A stretch of DNA of 10,894 bases from Chthoniobacterales bacterium (GCA_013697365.1 JACCXA010000044.1:1-10894); one strand, 5' to 3'; shown: positions 1-7,168, counted from the first letter of the stretch. Notes: generated by a model not told the origin, from the sequence alone. A program made the numbers and translations.

Positions 1-196
1 TCGAGAGAAATTGGGTAACGGCGAGGAGGCGGTCCTGATCCTCCATCAACGGAAAGGGGCGAAGAAGAAGCGCGTTGATCGCGGAGAACATGGTCGTCGA
101 TCCGCCGATCCCGAGCGCGACCGCAAGGATCGCAATGATGCTGAAGGCGGGCGCCTTGATCAGCATGCGAACCGCGTATCGGAAGTCCCGGATCAT
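1..196 (-). CDS. MacB/FtsX-type ABC transporter permease, N-terminal fragment
   Basis: The first 65 codons of a permease gene that continues past the left edge. The visible protein starts MIRDFRYAVRMLIKAPAFS, followed by a hydrophobic helix (about residues 17-40), then LLLRPFPL and a polar stretch. This is the usual opening of MacB-like permeases: a short cytoplasmic lead, the first membrane helix, then the start of the periplasmic core domain. In this family the permease is driven by a separate ATPase and works with a periplasmic adaptor; both are encoded just upstream here (1718-2458 and 2495-3820). The ATG (196-194) overlaps the TGA of the hydrolase gene (195-193) in an ATGA arrangement, which supports this start and suggests translational coupling. 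Unlike the plus-strand permease at 10335, it lacks the ADOP N-terminal extension, so it looks like a dedicated exporter subunit. The rest of the domain order cannot be seen. Confidence 0.85.
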   Translation of the reverse strand, partial: MIRDFRYAVRMLIKAPAFSIIAILAVALGIGGSTTMFSAINALLLRPFPLMEDQDRLLAVTQFLS

Positions 197-1659
197 TGGC
201 GGGCGATGCGCGCTTTCGCGGGTAGACGATCGGCGATGTATTCCGCGGCATCCTGCGCCACCGTCGGATCGACGTTGGCAAGAACGACGACGGTGTAGCC
301 TTCATCCCAAAGGATGTTGAGCGAGCCGTTCATGCCGGGAGCGCCTCCGCTGTGGCCCACGGAGCGGCGGCCGTTCACGTTTCGATCCACAAAACCGTAG
401 GCATATTTGGACGCAGAGCCGGGCGGGTCTTCCACCTTACCGGTGGTGATTAAGTCGGTCGTTTCGCGCGAGAGGAGCTTGTAGTCGCGCAGCGCGGTGG
501 CGAACCGGAGCAGATCGCCAACGTTTGATTCGCCACCCCCGGCGGCCATCCCCCTCCAGGGTAAACTCGGCGTGTTCGGCGCAGGCTTTCCGGAGCGCTC
601 CACCGTGTAACCGATCGCCAGATTTTCCACGCGATCGGGAGCGGGCGTGCTGCCGGTCGCAGTCATGCCCACCGGTTCAAAGATGTGCTGCTGGACGTAG
701 GCGTAGTAGCTTTGACCCGAGACTTTCTCGATCACCAAGCCAAGGACGATGAAGCCGGCGTTGCTATAGGAGAACCGGCTCCCCGGCTCGAACTCAAGAG
801 GTTGATCAGCGAAAACCGGCAGCCAATCCCTGTGGTCACGGATGTTATCCTTCATCTCGAAGAAGAATCCCGGGCGAAAGATGTCGCCCAGTCCGGCAGT
901 ATGCGTAAGCAGATGCTCGATGGTGACTTTCCCCGCGACGTCCTTGTTCGGATAATCGGGCAACACGGCCGCGAGTGTGTCTCCGAACTTCAGCTTCCCA
1001 GCTTCAACGAGCTGGGCAATCGCGACGGAGGTGAACATCTTGTTCATTGAACCAAGACGAAAACGGGTCTCGAGATTGGCCGGCATCTTCTTCTCGCGAT
1101 CCTGCAGGCCGTAGGCTTTTTCCCAGACCGGCTTGCCCTCTTTCGCGATCAACGCCGTTCCTGAGAACCTTTCTCCCTTTGCCAGCTCTTCGAACTTCGC
1201 GTCCAATTCTGTCGCCAGGTCTTCGGCCGATCTCTGACCAGCAAGCGCTTCCGCGAGCGGCGGCAGCATCACCACCTTCCGTTCTGTGATGAGAGCGGGA
1301 TCTCGTTCGCTCACCTTGAACGAAAGCCGAAGGAAACGTGGGAAGACACTCCTAGTCTTCAAAATCGCGGCCAGTTCCGTCGCCGAAGAGGTCTCGATTT
1401 TCACCAATTCGAATCCGCCGCTGCTCTGGCGGCCTTCGATTTGATTCTGCGCAATCGCGGCTGCCGGCCGCCCATCTCTCGCTTCCGGCGTGAGATGTTT
1501 CTCCGCGAAGTCGCGCAAGGCGGTGGCATCAGCGCCGTTATAGGCGCGGAGCCACTCGGCAAGTAACTTGCCCGGACCCGAGTCCGGCGGTTTGACCTCG
1601 CTGGAAGCGAAGACCGCGTTTGCGATCAGTAACAGCAGGACAACAACCGCGCGCTTCAT
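193..1659 (-). CDS. Exported serine hydrolase, beta-lactamase / penicillin-binding-protein fold
   Basis: A 488-residue protein of the beta-lactamase-related family (class C beta-lactamases, DD-peptidases, esterases). The first ~18 residues form a signal peptide (MKR, a hydrophobic core, then AFA before SSE), so it should act in the periplasm or outside the cell. Residues ~25-150 form an N-terminal region without a recognisable motif. The catalytic domain starts near 165. It carries S204-M-N-K207 (the SxxK nucleophile and base), Y298-S-N300 (the YxN motif) and H436-S-G-G439 at the usual KTG position. All catalytic motifs are intact. HxG instead of KTG is common among family esterases and peptidases, so true beta-lactamase activity should not be assumed; the substrate is unknown. 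The start is supported by an AGGGAG ribosome-binding site at 1666-1671, about six bases upstream. The gene lies between the exporter ATPase and permease genes, overlapping the latter by four bases. Confidence 0.9.
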   Translation of the reverse strand: MKRAVVVLLLLIANAVFASSEVKPPDSGPGKLLAEWLRAYNGADATALRDFAEKHLTPEARDGRPAAAIAQNQIEGRQSSGGFELVKIETSSATELAAILKTRSVFPRFLRLSFKVSERDPALITERKVVMLPPLAEALAGQRSAEDLATELDAKFEELAKGERFSGTALIAKEGKPVWEKAYGLQDREKKMPANLETRFRLGSMNKMFTSVAIAQLVEAGKLKFGDTLAAVLPDYPNKDVAGKVTIEHLLTHTAGLGDIFRPGFFFEMKDNIRDHRDWLPVFADQPLEFEPGSRFSYSNAGFIVLGLVIEKVSGQSYYAYVQQHIFEPVGMTATGSTPAPDRVENLAIGYTVERSGKPAPNTPSLPWRGMAAGGGESNVGDLLRFATALRDYKLLSRETTDLITTGKVEDPPGSASKYAYGFVDRNVNGRRSVGHSGGAPGMNGSLNILWDEGYTVVVLANVDPTVAQDAAEYIADRLPAKARIARQ

Positions 1660-1717
1660 CGGTGTCTCCCTTCTGGCTCGGGCCTACATGCTCCGTGTTA
1701 AGAGGCGACTGGTTGCC

Positions 1718-2458
1718 TTAAGCGGCCATGCGATCTTCCACCACGCGACCATCGAAGACGTGGATGGTGCGATCGGCGTGTTGAGCAAAACGAACGTCGT
1801 GGGTCACCATGCAAATCGTGGCGCCGCTGGCGTGCAGTTCTTTGAGAAGATCCATGACGGCTTCGCCGTTACGTGAGTCGAGGTTGCCCGTCGGTTCGTC
1901 GGCCAGCAGAATGGCGGGCTTGCCGGCGAGGGCACGCGCGACCGCAACGCGCTGTTGTTGACCACCCGAAAGCTGGCTCGGGAGATGTTTCGCGCGGTGA
2001 CCCATGCCGACCCGCTCAAGCGCTTCCAGGACATGCGCCTTGCGATCGCTCGACGCCATCCCGCGATACGTGAGCGGCAGCTCGACGTTCTCGAAGACGG
2101 TCAGGTCACCAATCAGATTGAAGCTTTGGAAGATGAACCCGATCTCGCGGTTGCGAATGCGCGCGCGTTCCGGAAACGAGAGGTTTGCGACTTCGGTGTC
2201 CTTGAGAGTGTAGCTGCCTCCCGAGGGCGTATCGAGCAAACCGAGAATCGAGAGGAGCGTTGATTTTCCGCAGCCCGAAGGACCCGCGATCGACACGTAC
2301 TCGCCCTGGCGAATGTCGAGGTGGATTCCGGAAAGGGCGTGCGTCTCGACTTCGTCGGTCAGAAAGACCTTTGTGACGTCTTCGAGCTTGATGAGTGTGT
2401 TGGAGCCGTTAGTCCCGTTTTTGCGCGGGGCCTGTTCTGTTACTTCAGTCGTTGGCAT
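1718..2458 (-). CDS. ABC exporter ATP-binding protein, MacB/LolD type
   Basis: A 246-residue cytoplasmic ATPase subunit. All nucleotide-binding motifs are present: Walker A GPSGCGKST (59-67), Q-loop glutamine Q111 in FIFQSFNL, signature LSGGQ (163-167), Walker B ILLADEPT (183-190) with catalytic E188, the D-loop GNLDS, and switch H220 in VTHD. The spacing and the sequence NLIGDLTVFENVELPL are typical of the MacB/LolD/FtsE group, which powers mechanotransmission exporters rather than importers. About 20 polar residues precede the domain. It lies 36 bases after the adaptor gene and 58 bases before the hydrolase gene. It should pair with the permease starting at 196. No strong ribosome-binding site is seen before the ATG, so translation may depend on the upstream gene or the start may lie slightly inside. 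The substrate cannot be deduced. Confidence 0.95.
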   Translation of the reverse strand: MPTTEVTEQAPRKNGTNGSNTLIKLEDVTKVFLTDEVETHALSGIHLDIRQGEYVSIAGPSGCGKSTLLSILGLLDTPSGGSYTLKDTEVANLSFPERARIRNREIGFIFQSFNLIGDLTVFENVELPLTYRGMASSDRKAHVLEALERVGMGHRAKHLPSQLSGGQQQRVAVARALAGKPAILLADEPTGNLDSRNGEAVMDLLKELHASGATICMVTHDVRFAQHADRTIHVFDGRVVEDRMAA

Positions 2459-2494
2459 TGGGTTTTGTTTGTTGGGATGTGCGGAGGCGGGGGG

Positions 2495-3820
2495 TTAGTT
2501 AAGGCTGATGCGCTCATGCGCATCCTGAGCACTGGTGTCTGAAAGGATGACCTGGTCGCCGGGATCGAGGCCGCTAATGATCTCGATCGTGTTGACTGAG
2601 CTGCGGCCAAGTTTGACCGGCGTGCGAACAGCTTCCGAAGTGCCCGCGACGAGCTTGAAGATGCCGACCGTGTTGTTTTCCTGGCCAAACGCCGGCCGTC
2701 CCACGTAGACGACGTTATCAAGGCGTTCCAGCTCGATCGTCCCATCGACGCTTAGATCGGGACGTGCGCCCTTCGGCAACTCTCCGTCGAGGGCTACATC
2801 CACACGCACGGTCCCCTGTTCGACCGCCGGGTCGACGCGGACAACATGCCCGGCGACGACACCGTTGCGGGTATCGATTGCCGCCGGCTGATTGATCTGG
2901 ATGTCCTTGGCTTGCGTCTCGGCGATTTTGACTTCGGCTTTCAGACGGGTGGGATCAGCCACGCGGGCGAGGTTCGCCCCGGGGATTACACGCTGGCCGA
3001 CTTCGAGCGGCAGTTGTTGCAAGACGCCAGTAAAACCGGCGCGCACTTTTAACTGCTCGACCTGATCCTTTTTGAGCAGCGCGCCCGCTTTGACCTGATC
3101 GACCGCGGCCTGCTTCGAAGCGATCTGCGGTTCGATGGAAGTCTGCGCAAAGACGTAGCGCTTCTGCTCGATCGCATCACGCGCGGCGAGGTCTTCCGCT
3201 TTAATTTTCGAAGTCTTATGCGTCAGGTCGGCGACAAGGCCGTTCTTCTTCAAATTGTCGTTCGTCTCGGCCTCCATCTTCGCCTGCTGATATTCGGAGT
3301 GAACACGAGCCGCGCTCGATTCCTGGTCGAGCAGCTCGCGTTGCAGCGTGGCACGGAGCGTCGTGAGCTCGGCTTCCGCCGCCTTGTATTGCAACTCCGC
3401 GTCGCGCGCGGCTTGCTCCAGCTCGGGGCTCGTCAGTTCAAGCAGGATCGTGTCCGGCTCCACATGGGCGCCGGGACGAACAATGATTCGCTCGACGCGC
3501 CCTTCGGTCTGCGCTGCGATCCAGCGGATCTCCTCGGGCACGAGCGTGCCGAGGCCCCGCACCTGGCGCACCATCGGCCCGCGCTTCACGGTGTCGATCC
3601 AGACAGTGGAACGATCCACACTCGGCACAGCAGGCTTCAACCGCGACAAACCAAAAGTGGCCAGGATCAACCCCAGCACCACAGCCCCAATCAGGATGAT
3701 GCGCTTTTTCCGCTTGGCTTTGGCCACCCCGGCGCGCGGCACGTCCATGGCATTGCTGGGTTGTGTGAATCCGCTCGGTCGCACAATATTTTCGTCCTTG
3801 GTTTTAAGCCCGTGTTGCAT
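2495..3820 (-). CDS. Periplasmic adaptor (membrane fusion protein), HlyD/MacA type
   Basis: A 441-residue adaptor that would link an inner-membrane ABC exporter to the outer membrane. It has a basic cytoplasmic lead (KAKRKKR, 34-40), one membrane anchor (about 41-57), then a first biotinyl-lipoyl half (GRVERIIVRPGAHVEPDT, near 109-126). A long, charged alpha-helical hairpin follows (about 130-255), rich in Glu, Gln, Lys and Ala with coiled-coil character. The second lipoyl half is VRAGFTGVLQQLPLEVGQRV, followed by beta-barrel and membrane-proximal domains (ARVADPTRLKAEVKI; VRTPVKLGRSSVNTIEIISGL). There is no lipobox, so it is anchored by its N-terminal helix. It lies 19 bases after the small membrane-protein gene, with a weak GGAAAG (3832-3837) upstream of the ATG. 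In the MacAB scheme the partners are the ATPase and permease encoded downstream. No outer-membrane channel gene is in the window. Confidence 0.93.
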   Translation of the reverse strand: MQHGLKTKDENIVRPSGFTQPSNAMDVPRAGVAKAKRKKRIILIGAVVLGLILATFGLSRLKPAVPSVDRSTVWIDTVKRGPMVRQVRGLGTLVPEEIRWIAAQTEGRVERIIVRPGAHVEPDTILLELTSPELEQAARDAELQYKAAEAELTTLRATLQRELLDQESSAARVHSEYQQAKMEAETNDNLKKNGLVADLTHKTSKIKAEDLAARDAIEQKRYVFAQTSIEPQIASKQAAVDQVKAGALLKKDQVEQLKVRAGFTGVLQQLPLEVGQRVIPGANLARVADPTRLKAEVKIAETQAKDIQINQPAAIDTRNGVVAGHVVRVDPAVEQGTVRVDVALDGELPKGARPDLSVDGTIELERLDNVVYVGRPAFGQENNTVGIFKLVAGTSEAVRTPVKLGRSSVNTIEIISGLDPGDQVILSDTSAQDAHERISLN

Positions 3821-3839
3821 CGTAGCTGGAACTTTCCGG

Positions 3840-4148
3840 TTAGAGAATCCCGTAGACGAATTGGGCTAGACCGCTGATCGCTTCGATCACAGGAACCGCC
3901 GCGGTCACCAGGATGAAGGCGAAGAGCGCGGCTTCCACTCGGAAGTAATTGCGCGCTTCGGTTCGGAAGTACTCGTCGCTAATCCCACGGAAGGAAGGAA
4001 GCCGCTTGCCACCGCCACGACTGGAAGGCGAGTCACCGAGCCGGCCGGGCTGGAAGTTGTAATCCATCTTCGGCGCTGCGCTGGTGCGAACGAGTTCAAC
4101 CGCGTCGCGGCGATTGTTTCGGTCGAAGAATTGGGGGGTTGGTTTCAT
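3840..4148 (-). CDS. Small membrane protein of unknown function, first gene of the exporter operon
   Basis: I do not recognise this family. The 102-residue product has a polar, basic, glycine/serine-rich N-terminal two-thirds (SSRGGGKRLPSFRG near 42-55). An amphipathic stretch follows (DEYFRTEARNYFRVEAALF, 58-76), then a hydrophobic C-terminal segment (about 72-100) that could form one long helix or a tight hairpin. It is therefore probably a tail-anchored inner-membrane protein with most of its mass in the cytoplasm. The chosen start is the ATG at 4148, which gives MKPTPQFFDR; an in-frame ATG seven codons upstream (4169) is possible, and neither has a clear ribosome-binding site. It is the first gene after the sigma-54 promoter candidate and lies 19 bases before the adaptor gene, so it is probably co-expressed with the exporter. 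An accessory or regulatory role in the complex is inference from position only. Confidence 0.7.
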   Translation of the reverse strand: MKPTPQFFDRNNRRDAVELVRTSAAPKMDYNFQPGRLGDSPSSRGGGKRLPSFRGISDEYFRTEARNYFRVEAALFAFILVTAAVPVIEAISGLAQFVYGIL

Positions 4149-4204
4149 GGCTTCATCCGTGAGATGCACAAGGCATCGTCTTTGGATTCAAGAATTTCGG
4201 AATT

Positions 4205-4237
4205 CCCGTGCCCCTGTTGCAATGCTTGTGCCACGGG
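4205..4237. repeat. Imperfect inverted repeat around the -24/-12 site
   Basis: The arms CCCGTG (4205-4210) and CACGGG (4232-4237) are exact complements. The pairing continues inward with mismatches, and the palindrome TTGCAA (4217-4222) lies near the centre. It covers the whole sigma-54 promoter candidate. It could form a cruciform or an RNA hairpin, or be a remnant of a dispersed intergenic palindromic element. No T-run follows, so it is not a typical terminator. Confidence 0.5.
4217..4233 (-). promoter_or_regulatory. Sigma-54 (-24/-12) promoter for the exporter operon
   Basis: Read on the minus strand from 4233 to 4217 the sequence is TGGCAC-AAGCA-TTGCAA. This matches the sigma-54 consensus (TGGCAC, five bases, TTGC) with the diagnostic GG and GC exactly ten bases apart (GG at 4232-4231, GC at 4220-4219). 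Transcription would start near 4207, leaving about 60 bases before the ATG at 4148. The site lies between the kinase gene and the exporter operon, beside a gene for a sigma-54-dependent activator, as expected for a locally regulated operon. A caution is that the match sits inside an imperfect palindrome (4205-4237) and could be a chance part of a hairpin element. Confidence 0.65.
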
Positions 4238-4329
4238 ATGGAGCATAGTTTCAAGCTGCACACTCGCAGGCGCTTAGGAGAAATGTCTCGGCACGCGGAA
4301 GGCGGGAGAAGCGTCGCTTGTGGGATTAC

Positions 4330-4351
4330 GCCGTCCCGCTCATGGGACGGC
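4330..4351. repeat. Perfect inverted repeat, candidate enhancer site for the NtrC-type regulator
   Basis: GCCGTCCC (4330-4337) and GGGACGGC (4344-4351) are perfect 8-base complements separated by six bases (GCTCAT). The centre is about 115 bases upstream of the sigma-54 promoter candidate, within the usual 80-200 base range for activators of this class, which bind dyad sites and loop to the polymerase. Alternatively it is a hairpin at the end of the kinase transcript, 44 bases after its stop, but no T-run follows on either strand. The dyad is certain; the role is inference. Confidence 0.5.
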
Positions 4352-4371
4352 CTTTGTCACACCTCAGCGGA

Positions 4372-4384
4372 GGGAGTAGCTCCC
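4372..4384. repeat. Short inverted repeat just after the kinase stop codon
   Basis: GGGAG (4372-4376) and CTCCC (4380-4384) are complementary around a three-base loop, 11 bases past the end of the kinase gene. The stem is short and no T-run follows, so it is at most a weak hairpin affecting transcript stability. Confidence 0.3.
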
Positions 4385-4394
4385 GATATCAGCT

Positions 4395-5741
4395 TCATTT
4401 TGGCAGGCGCAGAAGAGCCTCGCAACCTGCCCCTCCTCGGCGATTGACCAGTGTCAAGGAGCCCCCATGCGCCTCAGCGATTTGGCGGCTCAAGGTTAAT
4501 CCAATCCCAGAGCCCCCTGGCTTCGTGGTGAAGAACGGCACGAAAAGATTGGTTGGATTCATGATCCCCTCCCCTTCGTCCTGCACGTAAATTTCGACGC
4601 ACTCGGATATTTCCCGCCAGCCAACGGTCACCCCGCCGTCCGTTTCAAGCGAAGCGTCCACCGCGTTATGAATGATGTTGATCAGCAATTGCTCGAGCTG
4701 CGCGGCATCCGCCCGAATCGTAACGTCGTAGCCCTTACTCACGCGCACCGCCAGCCGTCTCTCCAGACCCACCACTCGCCTAACGAGTTCTTCCAGGTTG
4801 ATCGGCTCTTTCTGTGGCGGCGGCAATCGCGCCAGTCGCGCATAAGCCTGCATGAAACGGCTCAACGATTCCGCCCGTGTTGCGATCACGTTCAAGCCGC
4901 TGCGCGCGTCATCCTGCCAATCCGGCGGTGGCGGATCGCGCCGAAGCAAAGTCTCAAGGCTGCCCGCGATCGACTTGATCGGCGCGAGCGAGTTGTTCAT
5001 CTCGTGGCCAAGCACCCGCACGATGCGTTGCCAGGCATTGCGTTCCTCCTCACGCAAGGTGCGGCTCAGGTCCGTCAGGACAATGAGTTCGTGCGGCAGG
5101 CCGCGCTCCCGAAACGAGCTTTTCCGCACCCCCCAGCGTCCAGTCCCGCCCGGAAACGTCAGCGTAAGGGGCACGTCCTGATCGGCCTCGTAGACCACCT
5201 GGAGGCCGAGATCGCTCGCCTTGCGGCCGAGCAATTTGTCGATCGCCTGGCCCAGGAGATTCTCGCCCGCGCGGTTCACCAGTCGAAGCCGCCGGTCCGG
5301 ATCGAAGGTGAAAACGGAGACGTCGATTTCCGCCATGATCGTGCGCAATAAGGCGGTGGCTTCGAAGGCGCCCAGGCGCTGAGTACGGAGCGTTTCACCG
5401 AGCGCGTTGATCTCCAGCAGCACCTCTCCCAGCGCGTCATCCACCCGCGCGCCGCGAGCGCGAATCGAGTAATCCCCCTCGCGGAGTGCGGCCAGCAGGT
5501 TCGTCATGGTTTGCAGCGGACGGATGAGATGCTCGCGCGCGCTCATCACGAATCCAAGACCACAACCCGCGACGAAGAGCGTCAAAGTCCATTGAACCTT
5601 CGCGGTGTAATCCCCGAACCAGAGCAACGCCAGCGCCACCAGCGCGGAGGGCAACACCGCTCCCACGATCAGCCACGTGATCCGGCCTTCGTGGCTAAAG
5701 CGCCGGAGCTTGCGACGGACCGGAGCGGCAGGCTCTTTCAT
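4395..5741 (-). CDS. Membrane sensor histidine kinase with HAMP and PAS domains
   Basis: A 448-residue two-component sensor. Two membrane helices (about 22-42 and 51-67) are separated by only some eight residues, so there is almost no periplasmic sensing domain. A HAMP linker follows (about 68-120), then a PAS-like domain (about 128-225, with VSVFTFDPDRRLRLVNRAGENLLG). The dimerisation/phosphoacceptor domain has H246 in GHEMNNSLAPIKSIAG. The catalytic ATPase domain has the N-box INIIHNAVDAS (N355, N359), the G1 box DEGEGI (388-393) and the G2 box GGSGIGL (409-415). All residues needed for autophosphorylation are present. With so short an external loop, the signal is probably sensed in the membrane or by the PAS domain. 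The gene follows the regulator gene by 18 bases, so the two are almost certainly co-transcribed cognate partners; the exporter operon follows after a regulatory gap. Confidence 0.95.
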   Translation of the reverse strand: MKEPAAPVRRKLRRFSHEGRITWLIVGAVLPSALVALALLWFGDYTAKVQWTLTLFVAGCGLGFVMSAREHLIRPLQTMTNLLAALREGDYSIRARGARVDDALGEVLLEINALGETLRTQRLGAFEATALLRTIMAEIDVSVFTFDPDRRLRLVNRAGENLLGQAIDKLLGRKASDLGLQVVYEADQDVPLTLTFPGGTGRWGVRKSSFRERGLPHELIVLTDLSRTLREEERNAWQRIVRVLGHEMNNSLAPIKSIAGSLETLLRRDPPPPDWQDDARSGLNVIATRAESLSRFMQAYARLARLPPPQKEPINLEELVRRVVGLERRLAVRVSKGYDVTIRADAAQLEQLLINIIHNAVDASLETDGGVTVGWREISECVEIYVQDEGEGIMNPTNLFVPFFTTKPGGSGIGLTLSRQIAEAHGGSLTLVNRRGGAGCEALLRLPK

Positions 5742-5759
5742 GCGCAGCCGCGCCCGTGC

Positions 5760-7106
5760 CTACAGCCCATAGTGCTGCAGCCGGCGATAGAAGGCGCTGC
5801 GACTCAAGCCGAGCGCCTCGGCGGCGCGGCGGGCGTTCCCGTCGAAACGGCCCAGCGCTTTTTTGATCAGGAATGCTTCCACCTCTTCCAGACTCATGTC
5901 TTCGAGGCGCGCCGAATCTTCGCGACCACTTGTTAGGCCAAGGTCGTTCGCCTTTACCAGCTGGCCCTGCGACATCAGGACCGCTCGCTCGATCACGTGG
6001 TCAAGCTCGCGCACATTCCCCGGAAAATGATGCTGCATCAAAAGATCGCGCGCCTTTTCCTCGAACCCGGTGAGCGTTTTCCGGTAACGAGTGGCGTGCT
6101 GCCGGAGAAAACTATTACCGAGCGGCATGATGTCTTCCCGGCGTTCACGGAGCGGCGGCAGAGCGATTTCAATCGTGTTCAACCGAAAAAGCAGATCCTG
6201 GCGAAATCTGCCCGCCACTACTTCCTCATGGAGATTCGAGTTCGTCGCGGACACGATGCGAACATTCGCGTGCAGCGTCTTCGAGGAACCAACTCGCTCG
6301 AACTCGCCAGTCTCGATCATGCGCAGCAGTTTCGCCTGCTGATTCATCGGGATGTTCGCTATCTCGTCCATAAACAAGGTGCTCTCGTCCGCCAGCTCGA
6401 ATCGTCCCGCGCGATCCGTCTTTGCGTCAGTGAAAGCGCCTTTCACATGGCCGAACAATTCACTTTCGAACACACCTTCGGAAAGCCCGCCCATGTTGAC
6501 CGTGATCATGCTGTGCGAGGCGCGGCTGGAGAGCGCGTGCAGCGCCCGCGCCACAAGTCCCTTCCCCGTGCCATTTTCACCGGTGATCAGGACATTGGCG
6601 TCGGACGGCGCCACGCGTGAAATCAGCTCCAGCACCGGGCGCATGCGCGGTGATTCCGCGATAATCTTCGGGGCGTTGCCACGCAGCAATTGATTCGCAG
6701 CCTCCAGCCGCCGTCCCTTTCGCAACGCACCGGCCAGCTCGATCTGCGTGCGCACAATCGCCAGCAACCGCTCGTTATCCCAGGGCTTCGGAATGAAATC
6801 GCGCGCGCCCCGCTTCATCGCCTCGACGGCGAGATCGATCGTTGCCCAGGCCGTCATGACCACGATCGGGAGCGTATTGTCCACCGCCTGCAACCGCGGC
6901 AGGATCTCGAGACCTTCCTGACCGGAAGTGGTGTCGCGCGTGTAATTCAAGTCCATGATGAGCATGGCGTAATCGCGTTTTTCCAGTGCTTGAAAAACTC
7001 CCGCGAGCGATGTGACCGCATCGGTCTGATGCCCTTCGCCCTTCAGCAAAATGCGTAACGCCTCCAGCACATCTGTCTGGTCATCCGCGATCAGGATTCT
7101 GCTCAT
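5760..7106 (-). CDS. NtrC-family sigma-54-dependent response regulator
   Basis: A 448-residue activator with three domains. The receiver (1-120) has acidic residues D9 and D10, phosphoacceptor D52, T85 and K107. The central AAA+ domain (about 148-385) has Walker A GENGTGKG (176-183), the sigma-54 contact loop GAFTDA (223-228), Walker B TLFMDE (243-248), and arginine-finger candidates in FRQDLLFRLN. A C-terminal Fis-type helix-turn-helix (about 421-446, GNARRAAEALGLSRSAFYRR) binds DNA. When phosphorylated, such proteins form ring oligomers that use ATP to open sigma-54 promoter complexes. The contact loop departs from canonical GAFTGA by Asp at the fifth position; I believe this variant occurs in other regulators of the class, so activity is not excluded. 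A sigma-54 promoter candidate and a dyad site lie downstream of the kinase gene. The start MSRILIADDQ puts the receiver at the N-terminus, as is standard. Confidence 0.95.
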   Translation of the reverse strand: MSRILIADDQTDVLEALRILLKGEGHQTDAVTSLAGVFQALEKRDYAMLIMDLNYTRDTTSGQEGLEILPRLQAVDNTLPIVVMTAWATIDLAVEAMKRGARDFIPKPWDNERLLAIVRTQIELAGALRKGRRLEAANQLLRGNAPKIIAESPRMRPVLELISRVAPSDANVLITGENGTGKGLVARALHALSSRASHSMITVNMGGLSEGVFESELFGHVKGAFTDAKTDRAGRFELADESTLFMDEIANIPMNQQAKLLRMIETGEFERVGSSKTLHANVRIVSATNSNLHEEVVAGRFRQDLLFRLNTIEIALPPLRERREDIMPLGNSFLRQHATRYRKTLTGFEEKARDLLMQHHFPGNVRELDHVIERAVLMSQGQLVKANDLGLTSGREDSARLEDMSLEEVEAFLIKKALGRFDGNARRAAEALGLSRSAFYRRLQHYGL

Positions 7107-7168
7107 CGGCTAACTCTGAAACGCTTTTCCGCCGTGGTGTCAATCGCCGCGCCTGTCTATCCCCGGTT

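Noticed and set aside
193..1659. Calling the serine hydrolase an antibiotic-resistance beta-lactamase
   Set aside because: The motifs show only the shared fold and catalytic mechanism. The HSGG motif and operon context do not establish beta-lactam hydrolysis.
3218..3877. Plus-strand open frame of 219 codons
   Set aside because: It is antisense to the adaptor gene, opposite its coiled-coil coding region, with Arg/His/Gln-rich low-complexity output.
4330..4351. Rho-independent terminator for the kinase transcript
   Set aside because: The stem is good, but no T-run follows on the minus strand and only a short one on the plus strand, so it is listed as an inverted repeat and possible enhancer.
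4668..5351. Plus-strand open frame of 227 codons
   Set aside because: It is antisense to the kinase gene, whose domains are complete; the translation has no recognisable fold signature.
5997..6620. Plus-strand open frame of 207 codons
   Set aside because: It is antisense to the AAA+ domain of the response regulator.
7115..7143. TTGACA followed after 17 bases by TTCAGA upstream of the regulator gene (minus strand)
   Set aside because: The -35 is perfect, but the -10 is poor and would put the transcript start almost at the ATG. Not strong enough to call as a promoter.
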